Shown piece after piece: positions 16,771 through 25,634 of a stretch of DNA of 64,000 nt; position 1 is the stretch's first letter; each line of letters begins with the position of its first letter. This DNA comes from Lachnospiraceae bacterium MD308 (lineage in GTDB: Bacteria > Bacillota > Clostridia > Lachnospirales > Lachnospiraceae), in NCBI GenBank assembly GCA_000403475.2, contig KE159795.1, positions 1,581,189 through 1,645,188 of the forward strand. Direction: 5' to 3'. The notes under the pieces were generated by a model that searched no databases, was not told the DNA's origin, and saw only the letters and a program-made list of their open reading frames with translations. The position numbers and the translations under genes were made by a program.

Positions 16771-17001
16771 TTATTTGTGTTCTTCGATATATTTCATTAC
16801 ATCTCCTACTGTCAGGAGCTTCTCTAATTCCTCGGAAGGAATCTCTACATCATATTTGTCCTCCAAGCTCATCACAAGCTCAAATAAATCAAGGGAATCT
16901 GCACCCAGATCATCCTTAAAGGAAGACTCCTCTGTAATCTTGCTCTCGTCAATACTCAGTCCTTCTGCGATTAACTCTTTCATTTCTTCAAACATTTTCA
17001 T
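16771..17001 (-). CDS. acpP: Acyl carrier protein
   Basis: 76 aa acidic four-helix protein with the phosphopantetheine site DSL (S36 in [12 protein letters not shown]). The ATG at 17001 is only 3-4 nt from GGAG; the in-frame ATG at 16995 has a better 10-nt spacing and may be the true start. It carries growing acyl chains between all enzymes of this operon. Confidence 0.96.
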   Translation of the reverse strand: MKMFEEMKELIAEGLSIDESKITEESSFKDDLGADSLDLFELVMSLEDKYDVEIPSEELEKLLTVGDVMKYIEEHK

Positions 17002-17161
17002 TTTCTCCTTTTCTTTTTTCTGCTCTTTTTTGTTATCTATAAACCTGCTCGTTCCTTATCTGCCGGTACAAATCTTTCCCACATTTTGGTTTCCTGCGGA
17101 TTCCTCTGACTTCTTCCGGCGGAGCGGAGCGGTTTATTACAAGATATCTGCCGGTGGCCTG
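17002..17161 (-). other. fabH-acpP intergenic gap
   Basis: 160 nt without an ORF between two genes of the same operon, unusually long for this cluster. I see a pyrimidine-rich plus strand and the acpP ribosome site (AAGGAG) but no clear promoter, FabT palindrome or terminator. Processing or a second weak promoter for the abundant ACP is possible. Confidence 0.4.
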
Positions 17162-18127
17162 CTAGATCCACTCCATCACTGCCGCTCCCCACGTAAGACC
17201 CGCGCCGAAACCTGCGATGACAATTTTCTGGCCGCTCTTTAATCTTCCGTCGCGCTTCATCTCATCTAAAAGAATGGCGATGCTGGCGGAAGATGTGTTG
17301 CCGTATTCCTGTAAATTCATAGGGAATTTTTCTATCGGCTCGTCAAGGCGCTTCGCCACTCCCTCCACGATACGGCTGTTGGCCTGGTGCATAATGTACC
17401 AGGTAATCTCTTCTTTTTCCACATGGTTCTTTGTCAGCACTTCACTGATGACTTCCGGTACTTTTTTCACTGCAAATTTAAACACTGCCTGCCCATCCAT
17501 CTGCATGTAGTATTCCGGATCTGTCATGCGCTCTGCAGCTATAGACGTATGCCGGCTTAAGCAGGTAAGCGCCTTCCCTTTCGCCCCGTCGGAATGAGTG
17601 ACAGGCAGATACACTCTTCCTTCTCCCGCACGCATCACCGCTGCTCCTGCTCCGTCTCCAAACAGAATACAAGTCCCTCTGTCTTTCCAGTTCGTAAGGT
17701 TCGATAAACTCTCGCTTCCGATAATCAGCGCTGTCCGGTACACGCCTCCGGATAAGTATGCCAGTGCAGTGTTATACGCCAGGACAAAGCCGCTGCACGC
17801 TGCGCTCATATCAAAGCAGGTGGCATTAACCGCTCCTAATTCCTTTTGTACTTCGCATGCCGTACAAGGCAGGATGATATTAGAAGAAATCGTGGATACG
17901 ATGATAAGCTCCACCTCTTCTGCCCTGACACCTCCATCATCAAGCGCCCTCTTTGCCGCTTCGCATGCCATGGACACCGTCGTCTCATCTTTGATGATAT
18001 GCCTTGTGGCTACTCCGGTTCGTTCCTTAATCCATTCGTCGCTTGTCTCTACCATTGTTGCTATCTCGTTGTTATCCATTACATAGGACGGCGCATATGA
18101 ACCCGTCCCGCAGATGATTCCTGTCAT
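17162..18127 (-). CDS. fabH: Beta-ketoacyl-ACP synthase III
   Basis: 321 aa. Catalytic triad C111 (AACSGF), H247 (MHQANSRI) and N277 (YGNTSSAS). It starts fatty-acid synthesis by condensing acetyl- or branched acyl-CoA with malonyl-ACP. It is the first gene of the operon, about 60-70 nt downstream of a FabT-controlled promoter. Confidence 0.97.
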   Translation of the reverse strand: MTGIICGTGSYAPSYVMDNNEIATMVETSDEWIKERTGVATRHIIKDETTVSMACEAAKRALDDGGVRAEEVELIIVSTISSNIILPCTACEVQKELGAVNATCFDMSAACSGFVLAYNTALAYLSGGVYRTALIIGSESLSNLTNWKDRGTCILFGDGAGAAVMRAGEGRVYLPVTHSDGAKGKALTCLSRHTSIAAERMTDPEYYMQMDGQAVFKFAVKKVPEVISEVLTKNHVEKEEITWYIMHQANSRIVEGVAKRLDEPIEKFPMNLQEYGNTSSASIAILLDEMKRDGRLKSGQKIVIAGFGAGLTWGAAVMEWI

Positions 18128-18181
18128 ATGTATTCCTCTTATTTCTGCGCCGGATATGACACATTTATTTTGAAATTAAAT

Positions 18182-18200
18182 AATTTTGACTTTCAAAGTA
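18182..18200. promoter_or_regulatory. FabT-type operator 1 (overlaps -10 of fab promoter)
   Basis: TTTGA-CTT-TCAAA (18185-18197) with A/T flanks matches the known FabT box (TTTGA N3 TCAAA core). It overlaps the -10 hexamer at 18197 and the start site, so binding would block transcription. Confidence 0.75.
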
Positions 18201-18225
18201 TATATCTATTTATTTTGTTTGTCAA
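18197..18225 (-). promoter_or_regulatory. Promoter of the fatty-acid operon
   Basis: Minus strand TTGACA (18220-18225), exactly 17 nt, TATACT (18197-18202): a near-consensus housekeeping promoter pointing into fabH. Confidence 0.85.
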
Positions 18226-18226
18226 G

Positions 18227-18245
18227 TATTTTGATAGTCAAAATA
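18227..18245. promoter_or_regulatory. FabT-type operator 2 (abuts -35)
   Basis: Perfect 8-bp arms TATTTTGA (18227-18234) and TCAAAATA (18238-18245) around a TAG centre. It is the stronger of the two boxes and ends one base from the -35 hexamer; the two centres are about 45 bp apart, four helical turns. Confidence 0.8.
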
Positions 18246-18271
18246 TATCTTATTTTTTACCTGTCATTTCT

Positions 18272-20001
18272 GAATCTTTCCAAGGTTAGTTGAAATTGTG
18301 TTTTTTTCCAGATGAAAAAGTGGTATAATAAGTGTAGTTTTTAAAACATATACGGGAGTTTATACCATGGATGAGTTTATTAAAGAGCTGGATGCCAGTT
18401 TGGATTATTTAGAGCATGAAATAACAGAAAATGAAGTCATTATATATGTGGCATCAAATCGCAAATCAGGCAGTTGCCCCTACTGTGGGTGCGATTCCAT
18501 GCGCGTACACAGCCGTTATGAAAAAAGTTTTCAGGATCTGCCCATCATGGGGAAGAAAACGAAGGTCATCATCGAAAACAGGAAATTCTTCTGTGATAAC
18601 CCGGACTGCACATTTACCACCTTTGCTGAGCGTTTTGATTTTTTGAAACAGAATGGCAAAAAAACGAAACGCCTCATTGAGAAAATCATAGACATATCCC
18701 TGAATACCAGTTCCATTGCGGCCTCAAGGACATTGAAGGGCGGGATTGCGGATGTCGGCAAAAGCACCATCTGCAATCTCTTAAAAAAAAGACATACCAC
18801 TCCCTGAAAAACAGTCCATAACAAAAGTGTGCATTGACGATTTTGCATTCAGGAAAAGGCAGACTTACGGTACGGTCATGGTGGACATTGACACACACTG
18901 CGTGGTTGACCTGATCGCATCACGTGAAGTGGAGGACGTAGCGGAATGGCTCAGGAGTTATCCCAATATCCAGATCGTATCAAGGGATGGTTCTGTTTCT
19001 TATAAGAGCGCCATTGAACAGGCGGGGATGGATATACAGCAGGTAAGCGACCGGTTCCATCTTCTCAAAGGTCTTACGGATGTAGCGAAAAAATTCATAT
19101 CACGACTTCTGGCGGTAAACTTTATGCTCCCGACAGAAGCATCCCATTATGACGGGAAACCCACGGGGGATTACTGGGACAAACCCATTAAAGAAGATTC
19201 CCCTACCGCAGAACATAATGCAAATGTGGAAAAGAAGATGAAAGTGGTGGAACAGGTGCGGGAACTAAGGAAACAGGGGTTCAATAAGGGAGAGATTGCC
19301 GGGCGTGTGGGCATCCACAGGACGACCGTGGCAAAATATCTGAAGGAAGATTTTAATCCTTCCAGCCTTTATTACAATACGACCACCCCCAGTAAGATAA
19401 AGCCTTATGCAAAAGACATAAAGGACATGCTCAGTGAGGGGAAAACATTCCGGCAGATCAGTGCAGCAATCCGTGAAAAGGGATATGGCGGGTCAGATTC
19501 CACAATCCGCATGTTTGCCACAAGGGAACGTAAGATTATGAAAGAAACCGCCGGTCAGGGAGTGTCGGGTGAAAAAATTGAACGGAAATGGCTGATCAGC
19601 CTGCTGTACCGTCCGATTGACGAGGTTTCATCCATCAGTGCAGAACAGCTCGACCGGATTATCGGGGAATACCCCATCATAGGGCGTGTTTATGATGCTG
19701 TATCAGGTTTCAAACAGACGCTGTTTGGTAAAAAAGAATCCGAACTTGATAAATGGCTGGAAGACACAGATGCCTTGGAAATAAACGAACTATGCAGTTT
19801 TGCAAACGGGATAAAGAGAGATATTGCGGCAGTAAAAAATGCAATCTCATTTGACTATAATAATGGGCTGGCGGAGGGAAGCGTGAACAAGCTGAAAGTT
19901 GTCAAAAGGATCATGTATGGCCGCAACAGCTTTGAACTGCTGAAAGGGAAGCTGTTGCGGCTTGAGTTAAGGCGCAAAATCAACTAACTTTGGAAAGACT
20001 C
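18272..20001 (+). mobile_element. ISL3-family insertion sequence
   Basis: About 1,730 bp. Left terminal repeat 18272-18293 starts GAATCTTTCCAAGGTTAGTT; the right end 19980-20001 is its reverse complement with two mismatches over 22 bp. The flanks carry a near-perfect 8-bp direct repeat, TCATTTCT (18264-18271) and CCATTTCT (20002-20009), in line with the 8-bp target duplication known for ISL3. The transposase stop codon lies inside the right repeat. The element has landed 26 bp behind FabT operator 2, sparing the fab promoter but cutting off whatever lay upstream. Orientation follows the transposase. Confidence 0.9.
18367..19987 (+). pseudogene. ISL3 transposase, frameshifted in an A8 run
   Basis: Frame 1 (18367-18807, 146 aa) holds the N-terminal zinc-ribbon (CPYCGCDSM, then CDNPDC) and the helix-turn-helix region. 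A second frame running to 19987 holds the DDE catalytic domain, starting with VCIDDFAFRKRQTYGTVMVD (first Asp) and including SRDGSVSYKSAI (second Asp) and DRFHLLKGL; the C-terminal part contains a KGEIAGRVGIHRTTVAKYLK insertion typical of ISL3. The frames join at eight A residues near 18783-18790. With seven As the reading would continue LLKKDIPLPEKQ into the catalytic domain. Sequencing error, inactivation or RNA-polymerase slippage in the A-run are all possible. Confidence 0.85.
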
Positions 20002-20104
20002 CCATTTCTCTTGACATTCTTCATAAAATCCAGCACAATAAAATTCAAGAATACAAATCCCCCCATTTGCTTCTGGCCTGATATAACAAAATTTTCCGCT
20101 CCCC

Positions 20105-23100
20105 TTACTTCACAGTCACTTTTACCCCCTTCTTCACGCCATTCGCCCCCACGGCATACACGGTACATGCTCCTTTGTTCCTGCCTTTGACGATTCCGTT
20201 CTTTGAGACATCTGCAATGTACTTATTTGTAGAGTAATAACGATATACAGCGACATGGCTTTTAGAGAACAAACTTTTCTTTCTGTTCTGCTTTACTGTC
20301 TTTGCCTTAATTTTTTTGCTTTTCCCTTTTTTCAAGATAATCTTAGCATTGGATACTCTGAGTTTTTTGGCATTGGTATATTTTCTGTGGTCTTTTCCGG
20401 CAACGTGCAGCGTCAGGCTTTTACCGATTGTTTCCTTTCTGCCTTTTACTATACGGTAAGCATGTATTTTGATTTTATAATCATCTTTGGAACTAATTTT
20501 CTTATTTCCGATTTTAGTTATGAAACAATTCGTTTTCCCGCCGCCTTTGACATTTTTCACAAGCTTTATCTTATTTCCGCATTTTTCTGCATAGACGGCA
20601 TAGCCATCCGCTCCTCTTACCTTGCCCCATGTGACTTTTATCTTGCTGCTGGATGGTGTTGCTTTTGCTTTGTTGTTGAGCGTATTTGAGTTTTTGGCGA
20701 TATCAGGCTTGGCTTCCGGTATCTCTTCCGGCACTTCTTCATCAACTGTTTTTCCGGGTTCCTCTGGTTTTTGCCATATCCTTTTCGCTGTTCCGGTATA
20801 ATTGCCTTTGAATGTAATGGTCACAGCCACATGAGCACCATCCTCGGTCACTGTGACCGTGTAATCTTTATCTTTCACGAGTTCTTTTTTGCCATCTTTA
20901 ATTACGATATTTTTTATGTCGGCTTCACTTTTTATCCCGGATATGGTAATACCGCCGCCCTCTGTATATGCTTTTGGCTTAATCTGGAAAGAAACCGGCT
21001 CGCTTTGAAGGGAAGTAAATCCGCCAAGCCCTTCTTCAAACGCCTCTACAAAAGCTTTTACATACCAGGTTCCGACGTCTCCAGGTATCGTGTCAGAAAA
21101 CGCCCCCTCCGCACTGCTGCTGTATGTATAGCTTATCTTTTCTCCATGTTCCGGCTCTGCCACTGGTTCATTCGGCTCTTCCCCGTAAGTCCAGCCTTCT
21201 ATCGCAAGGGGCTTCTTCCATTTATTGACGGCAATCCATTTAGACAGAATCTCCATTGACTGCCGAATCGGCATCCGGGCATCAAATTCTTTAAAACCAT
21301 CCCCTTCTTTCACATACCATCCGCCAAAGTTATACCCTTTTCTGGCAGGATCCTCCGGCAATATTACCGTGCCGTCCCGCTCTATAAGCTGTGTTTTTAG
21401 CTCTCCTCCTGCGATTATGTTAACGATATATTTGGGGACAGAGCCTGTATTGACTGTACCGCTCCCGGCAATTTTGTCTATGAACTGTGTCAAAGTCTCT
21501 TCGGGTATATCGTCAGGCAGCCACAGTTCTCCATTTATTATCAGCATATCCTCAAGGTCTATGACACTTGCAACTGTATCTTTTGTCAAATTAGTCCTTG
21601 CGTCTATGACTGCCCCTTCTTCCACAACCAGCCGTGCTCCTTCCAGCACTTTCAGCTTCATCGCCTTATTTGAACCGACGGCCGGTTTGAGTGTCAGAAT
21701 CTGTTTGGTTTTTAAGGTTGTCTGTCCGCTTGCAGCATGTACTATAGCGTCACTGTGCATTTCTACCAAAAATCCATTGATAACCCCTTTGCCGTCTATG
21801 GTTCCGTCATAATTTGAAAGCTTTATTTCGGAAAATGTGCCGAAAGCATCAATTGTTCCGTCATTAATAAGCCTCCCCTGATTTTGATATGTTCCTCCCT
21901 GGGATATGGTCATTTTTCCGTTATTCTGGAATACACCGCCCTTTGAAGATGCGAGAATATATAAATTAAAGATTTGTCCGCCGTTCAAAATATTAATAGC
22001 CCCATTGTTCACAATCGCAGAATCCGGATAATTATTAATAAAAGTTTCATCGTTGATGTTGACCGTGCCGTTATTGATCAATCTGCTTTTCGGCTGAGGA
22101 TCCTGATTCCCCACATTGAACCAGCTTTTGTCCGTCATTTCAACCGTAACCCCTTTCGGGATCGTGAGGGTCGACGGTTTGTCCACATATCCGATCGTAA
22201 TCGATTTTTTTGTTCCAAACCTCATGTTATCATTCCACATTACATTGCCGAGTATGAAACCTCGGCCTACATCAGTGATTTCGTCCGACGTCTCATCATA
22301 AACGCATGACACATACCATGCAAGATCCCCTTCAACAGGCAGCCCCTGTTCTTTCCCGTCATACAGGACCGCGCTGTTCGATGCCCTCAAAGGCTGTGAA
22401 GGAACGGACGGTATCGCCAGGTCACTGCCTTTATTTTTCGCGAACAAGGTTCCGCCGTTTATCGTATATCCACTGGAAAGAAGAGTTCCATAGACCAGGC
22501 TGTTACTCGTATTTCCAACCGCCCTCACGTCACTGGACACAAGATCTATGCTGCCCGCAAGGGCATTTATCGCAGGTCCGTTCTCATTAATAGCGATCAC
22601 ATGGCTGTTTTCAATCCTTATCTTCTGTCCCACAGCCTGTCCTGCAAAGATCGCACTGCTCCCGGCACCGATTCCTTCCGCGCTGCTCCTCACTTTTATA
22701 TATTTGCTGTTTTTAAGTACGATATCGCCTCCGGTCGTCCCAATTCCCCTGGCGGTTTTTGATGCCGCTCCGTATACAACCTCCAGGCGGGCAGTATCTG
22801 CCGTAATGTTTCCATCTGCCAATATGCCGTCTCCCTGGCTGGTTATCTTTAAAGAGCCGGTTCCCGACAGGCTCGCATCCACAGCCGGGGGATTCGTACC
22901 CTGCTGCCTCAATGCCCGTATCCCGATACTGCCCGAAGTGATCCGATTATCACCCTCCACTATAATATTGACCGGCACGCACACATAGATGCCAATCCCT
23001 GCACTGTCAATAACCGCATTCTTCATGGTGAGCGTTCCGCTGACCACCTCGCCCCCGCTGACTTTGGGCGTCCAGACAATCTGCCCTCCTCCTGCGATGT

Positions 23101-23308
23101 AGGTCGTCTCCACTGCTGGGACAGACTGTGTCCACTGAAAATCCAGACCTGCCGACGCATCATTGTCTGCTGCCCGGGGACTCGCCGCTGTCTGAGGTCT
23201 TGCCTCCGGATCGGTCTCACCCGCTGACGCCCCAAGGGGCGTATGAAAAAACAACAGGCCTGCTGCTAAAAAGGCAAGCCCTCTCCTAACCTTCATTCTT
23301 CTGTCCAT
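20105..23308 (-). CDS. Large secreted surface protein, beta-helix plus InlB-like and Ig-like repeats
   Basis: 1067 aa from the ATG at 23308, which has GAGGAGG 7 nt upstream. Residues 1-28 form a signal peptide (RRMKVRR, hydrophobic core, ASA cleavage). Residues about 60-330 and 400-600 are rich in short beta-strand repeats with GSIGI, GDGILADG, NNGTVNI and NNGAINI motifs, typical of a right-handed beta-helix. Residues about 625-692 match an InlB-type repeat (ARKGYNFGGWYVKEGDGFKE). Then come Ig/MucBP-like segments (700-850), a fibronectin III-like domain (about 880-970) and a very Lys-rich bacterial Ig2 domain at the C-terminus. No LPXTG motif or membrane anchor is visible, so attachment may be by the basic C-terminus. 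It is divergent from, and probably controlled by, the LytTR system next door. Confidence 0.8.
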   Translation of the reverse strand: MDRRMKVRRGLAFLAAGLLFFHTPLGASAGETDPEARPQTAASPRAADNDASAGLDFQWTQSVPAVETTYIAGGGQIVWTPKVSGGEVVSGTLTMKNAVIDSAGIGIYVCVPVNIIVEGDNRITSGSIGIRALRQQGTNPPAVDASLSGTGSLKITSQGDGILADGNITADTARLEVVYGAASKTARGIGTTGGDIVLKNSKYIKVRSSAEGIGAGSSAIFAGQAVGQKIRIENSHVIAINENGPAINALAGSIDLVSSDVRAVGNTSNSLVYGTLLSSGYTINGGTLFAKNKGSDLAIPSVPSQPLRASNSAVLYDGKEQGLPVEGDLAWYVSCVYDETSDEITDVGRGFILGNVMWNDNMRFGTKKSITIGYVDKPSTLTIPKGVTVEMTDKSWFNVGNQDPQPKSRLINNGTVNINDETFINNYPDSAIVNNGAINILNGGQIFNLYILASSKGGVFQNNGKMTISQGGTYQNQGRLINDGTIDAFGTFSEIKLSNYDGTIDGKGVINGFLVEMHSDAIVHAASGQTTLKTKQILTLKPAVGSNKAMKLKVLEGARLVVEEGAVIDARTNLTKDTVASVIDLEDMLIINGELWLPDDIPEETLTQFIDKIAGSGTVNTGSVPKYIVNIIAGGELKTQLIERDGTVILPEDPARKGYNFGGWYVKEGDGFKEFDARMPIRQSMEILSKWIAVNKWKKPLAIEGWTYGEEPNEPVAEPEHGEKISYTYSSSAEGAFSDTIPGDVGTWYVKAFVEAFEEGLGGFTSLQSEPVSFQIKPKAYTEGGGITISGIKSEADIKNIVIKDGKKELVKDKDYTVTVTEDGAHVAVTITFKGNYTGTAKRIWQKPEEPGKTVDEEVPEEIPEAKPDIAKNSNTLNNKAKATPSSSKIKVTWGKVRGADGYAVYAEKCGNKIKLVKNVKGGGKTNCFITKIGNKKISSKDDYKIKIHAYRIVKGRKETIGKSLTLHVAGKDHRKYTNAKKLRVSNAKIILKKGKSKKIKAKTVKQNRKKSLFSKSHVAVYRYYSTNKYIADVSKNGIVKGRNKGACTVYAVGANGVKKGVKVTVK

Positions 23309-23359
23309 CTGTCTTCCTCCTCGTCTTTTATTCATGTCATTGGCAAAAATGATATCTGA

Positions 23360-23365
23360 ATTATA
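23360..23365 (-). promoter_or_regulatory. -10 box of the surface-protein promoter
   Basis: Consensus TATAAT on the minus strand, about 52 nt before the ATG at 23308, with no recognisable -35 hexamer 17 nt upstream. A strong -10 with a weak -35 is the usual shape of an activator-dependent promoter. Confidence 0.55.
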
Positions 23366-23390
23366 CGACACTTCCCCTCACGATTCCTGT

Positions 23391-23419
23391 TTTTGGCGTG
23401 AATCACACAGTTTTGGCGT
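23391..23419. promoter_or_regulatory. Paired direct repeats, candidate LytTR regulator binding site
   Basis: TTTTGGCGT occurs at 23391-23399 and 23411-23419, extended to 12 of 13 matches (TTTTGGCGTGAAT / TTTTGGCGTAAAT). The 20-bp period is close to two helical turns, the layout used by LytTR dimers. The repeats sit just upstream of where the weak -35 of the surface-protein promoter would be and about 90 nt ahead of the regulator gene itself. Confidence 0.65.
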
Positions 23420-23505
23420 AAATGGATAAAAGAAACAATGGATATTTATTTTTTTATGATATAAAATAAATTTAGATTGACAATCACTACGAGGGGGGAT
23501 TAAAA

Positions 23506-24237
23506 ATGTACATCGCTCTGGTAGAAGACCGCGACTCTGACGCGGAGACGCTATCCGCTTTTTTAACGCAATATAAAAATTCGCATTCACCGGAACTTCG
23601 TTTCATCCGGTACGATTCCGGCGAGGCGTTCTTAGCGTCTGCATTCGAAAAATTCCATCTCGTATTTATGGATATTTACATGGGGAAAATGGACGGAATC
23701 GAAACTGCCTTACAGATTCTGGAGAAAAACGCCGACTGCCTCATTGTCTTTTTGACTGCCAGCAGAGAGGATATCTGGCGCGCGGTAAAGGTTCACGTCT
23801 GTTTTGACTATATCGAAAAAAAATGCTTAACTTACGAAAAAGTTGAAGAGGTATTAAATGCCGCCTGGAAGAGACTGCGCTTTCACGCGAAGGTTTTAGA
23901 GTTTTACTCCGGAAAGCAGAAAATCCGGCTGCCCCTTTCTAAAATCCAATATCTGGTTTCCCATGACAAACACACTTTTATCATGCTGGAGAACAAGCAT
24001 GAGCTCCGCTACCGGGTCACTTTCTCCTCCCTTCATTCCATTTTACAAAAGGAAAACAGATTTTTGCTCTGCAACAGGGGCATCCTTCTGAATATGGACT
24101 TCATCACAAAGGCTGGCCGGGAAACTTTTGTGATGGCAGACGGAAAATCCTTTCCCATCCACAAGCGGAACCGCATGGACATCATGAAAAAGTTTCATGA
24201 CTACCAGTTTGAAAAACTCAATGAACAGGAGGTATGA
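23506..24237 (+). CDS. LytTR-family response regulator (AgrA-like)
   Basis: 243 aa. Receiver domain with the acidic pocket at the start (LVEDRDSD), phosphoacceptor D56 in FMDIYMGKMDG and T in FLTAS, followed by a LytTR DNA-binding domain (about 135-240) with ISKIQYLVSHDKHTF-like beta strands and RGILLNMDFI. It starts at an ATG after GAGGGGGG. It is followed directly by its kinase (3 nt gap). Direct repeats in the upstream intergenic region are its likely targets, including the divergent surface-protein gene. Confidence 0.9.
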   Translation: MYIALVEDRDSDAETLSAFLTQYKNSHSPELRFIRYDSGEAFLASAFEKFHLVFMDIYMGKMDGIETALQILEKNADCLIVFLTASREDIWRAVKVHVCFDYIEKKCLTYEKVEEVLNAAWKRLRFHAKVLEFYSGKQKIRLPLSKIQYLVSHDKHTFIMLENKHELRYRVTFSSLHSILQKENRFLLCNRGILLNMDFITKAGRETFVMADGKSFPIHKRNRMDIMKKFHDYQFEKLNEQEV

Positions 24238-24240
24238 TTT

Positions 24241-25566
24241 ATGGAGAGATTAATTGCAACTGCGATGTATGCCCGTTCCACCTTCATCATCATACCGCTT
24301 GCTTTCTTTTGTTTTATCCCTGTCTGGCAGGATGCGAAAAGCTCCCCCGCACGTCTTGCCGCCAAAGTTGCCGCCGCCTTTGCATTAATGGAAACGGTCA
24401 TGTTCCTTATATATTTTCTCTTCTCATCTGTAATTGCAAATATAGCAAGTGCGGTTCTTTGTATTGTTATATTTTTCTATCTGTACCAAAAAGAGATTGC
24501 ACTTAAGCGCTCCCACCTGTGGTTTATCTTCATGACCGCCTGCATGATCGGGGGCTTTACCTATCTGTTCTACCATCTGGTCAATATATTTTTTCATCCT
24601 GCAGCCACCGTTGACGACCCGGCATTCACCGACACCTTTTTTCTCCAGCTTGCTTTCGAATCTTTACTGATCCTCATCCTGGCCCTGCCCACCCGGCGGT
24701 ATCTCGGATGGCTTGTACACCATTTCCATGAGGAAAAAGTCTGGAGGGTCATCTGGCTTATCCCCGCAAGTTTTTTAGCGTTTTCCTACATCTTTATCCC
24801 CTACGATAACAGCGTTATGTTTGTGGGGCGGTTTTTAGAAGTATACATTATCTCGATTTTTATCTTTTTCATCCTTATCCTCCTTATCTACGGCCTGTTT
24901 TACAAAATCGCACACAGCATCACGGAAAATCAAAAGATGACGCTGAAAACAGCCAATCTGGAAATACAGGCGCAGCAGTACCACCGTCTCCAATCCTATA
25001 TGCAGGAGACAAGCCGGCTGCGCCATGATTTCCGCCATCAGCTCACCGTGCTCGCCGACATGCTGAAGACAAGGAGATACGATGAGCTGGAGCATTACCT
25101 CACACAATCCATCGGCAGTTTCACCGACATGCCCTTGAAGTACTGCTCTTCCTCCGCAGTCAACGCAATCTTAAACCACTACGTTTCCCTCTGCCGGGAG
25201 TTTGGCATAGAGACTCGCCTGAACATACGCCTGAAAGATGATTTTTCTATTGAAGACATGGATTTTTGCGTGCTGCTGGGAAATCTCCTGGAAAATGCGA
25301 TGGACGCCTGCAAGACGCTCCCCGAAGAAATGCGGGAGATTACGCTGAAAATCGGGCAGACGTCCGAACACGTCATAGCACTGTACATTTCAAACCCGTA
25401 TGAAGAACCTGTTTCCATAAAAGCCGGGATATTCCTTTCCACCAAGCATGAAGGGGAGAGCCAGGGGCTTAAATCCGTGCGGCTGATTGTAGAAAAATAT
25501 AATGGTTTCCTTGACATCAGTCATGAAAACAAGCTGTTTGAGGTGAAGTGCCTGTTGAACATTTAA
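24241..25566 (+). CDS. GHKL sensor histidine kinase (AgrC-like)
   Basis: 441 aa. About six hydrophobic segments in residues 1-230 form a polytopic membrane sensor. The phosphoacceptor H262 lies in RLRHDFRHQL, and the N-box is NLLENAMDACK around residue 350, followed by a degenerate G-box region. This is the AgrC/ComD/VirS class, which often senses peptides. No agrB or agrD peptide gene adjoins it, so the signal is unknown. The ribosome site AGGAGG lies within the end of the regulator gene. Confidence 0.88.
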   Translation: MERLIATAMYARSTFIIIPLAFFCFIPVWQDAKSSPARLAAKVAAAFALMETVMFLIYFLFSSVIANIASAVLCIVIFFYLYQKEIALKRSHLWFIFMTACMIGGFTYLFYHLVNIFFHPAATVDDPAFTDTFFLQLAFESLLILILALPTRRYLGWLVHHFHEEKVWRVIWLIPASFLAFSYIFIPYDNSVMFVGRFLEVYIISIFIFFILILLIYGLFYKIAHSITENQKMTLKTANLEIQAQQYHRLQSYMQETSRLRHDFRHQLTVLADMLKTRRYDELEHYLTQSIGSFTDMPLKYCSSSAVNAILNHYVSLCREFGIETRLNIRLKDDFSIEDMDFCVLLGNLLENAMDACKTLPEEMREITLKIGQTSEHVIALYISNPYEEPVSIKAGIFLSTKHEGESQGLKSVRLIVEKYNGFLDISHENKLFEVKCLLNI

Positions 25567-25570
25567 AAAA

Positions 25571-25607
25571 GATAGCTGCCGTACTTAAAAACAGCGCGGC
25601 AGCTATC
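25571..25607 (-). terminator. Terminator of the glycyl-radical operon
   Basis: 11-bp perfect stem GATAGCTGCCG (25571-25581) / CGGCAGCTATC (25597-25607). On the minus strand it is followed by TTTTTT, on the plus strand by AAAC, so it terminates minus-strand transcripts coming from the aldolase gene. Confidence 0.85.
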
Positions 25608-25634
25608 AAACATACACTTATTTTTATTTAGTTT

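Noticed and set aside
18780-18795. Classical -1 programmed frameshift in the ISL3 transposase
   Set aside because: The required change is +1 (or -2), not -1, and the -1 frame meets a stop after about ten codons. Slippage during transcription or an indel remains possible.
20255-22988. Several open frames on the plus strand opposite the surface-protein gene
   Set aside because: They are low-complexity antisense frames without ribosome sites; the minus strand has a signal peptide and recognisable domains throughout.
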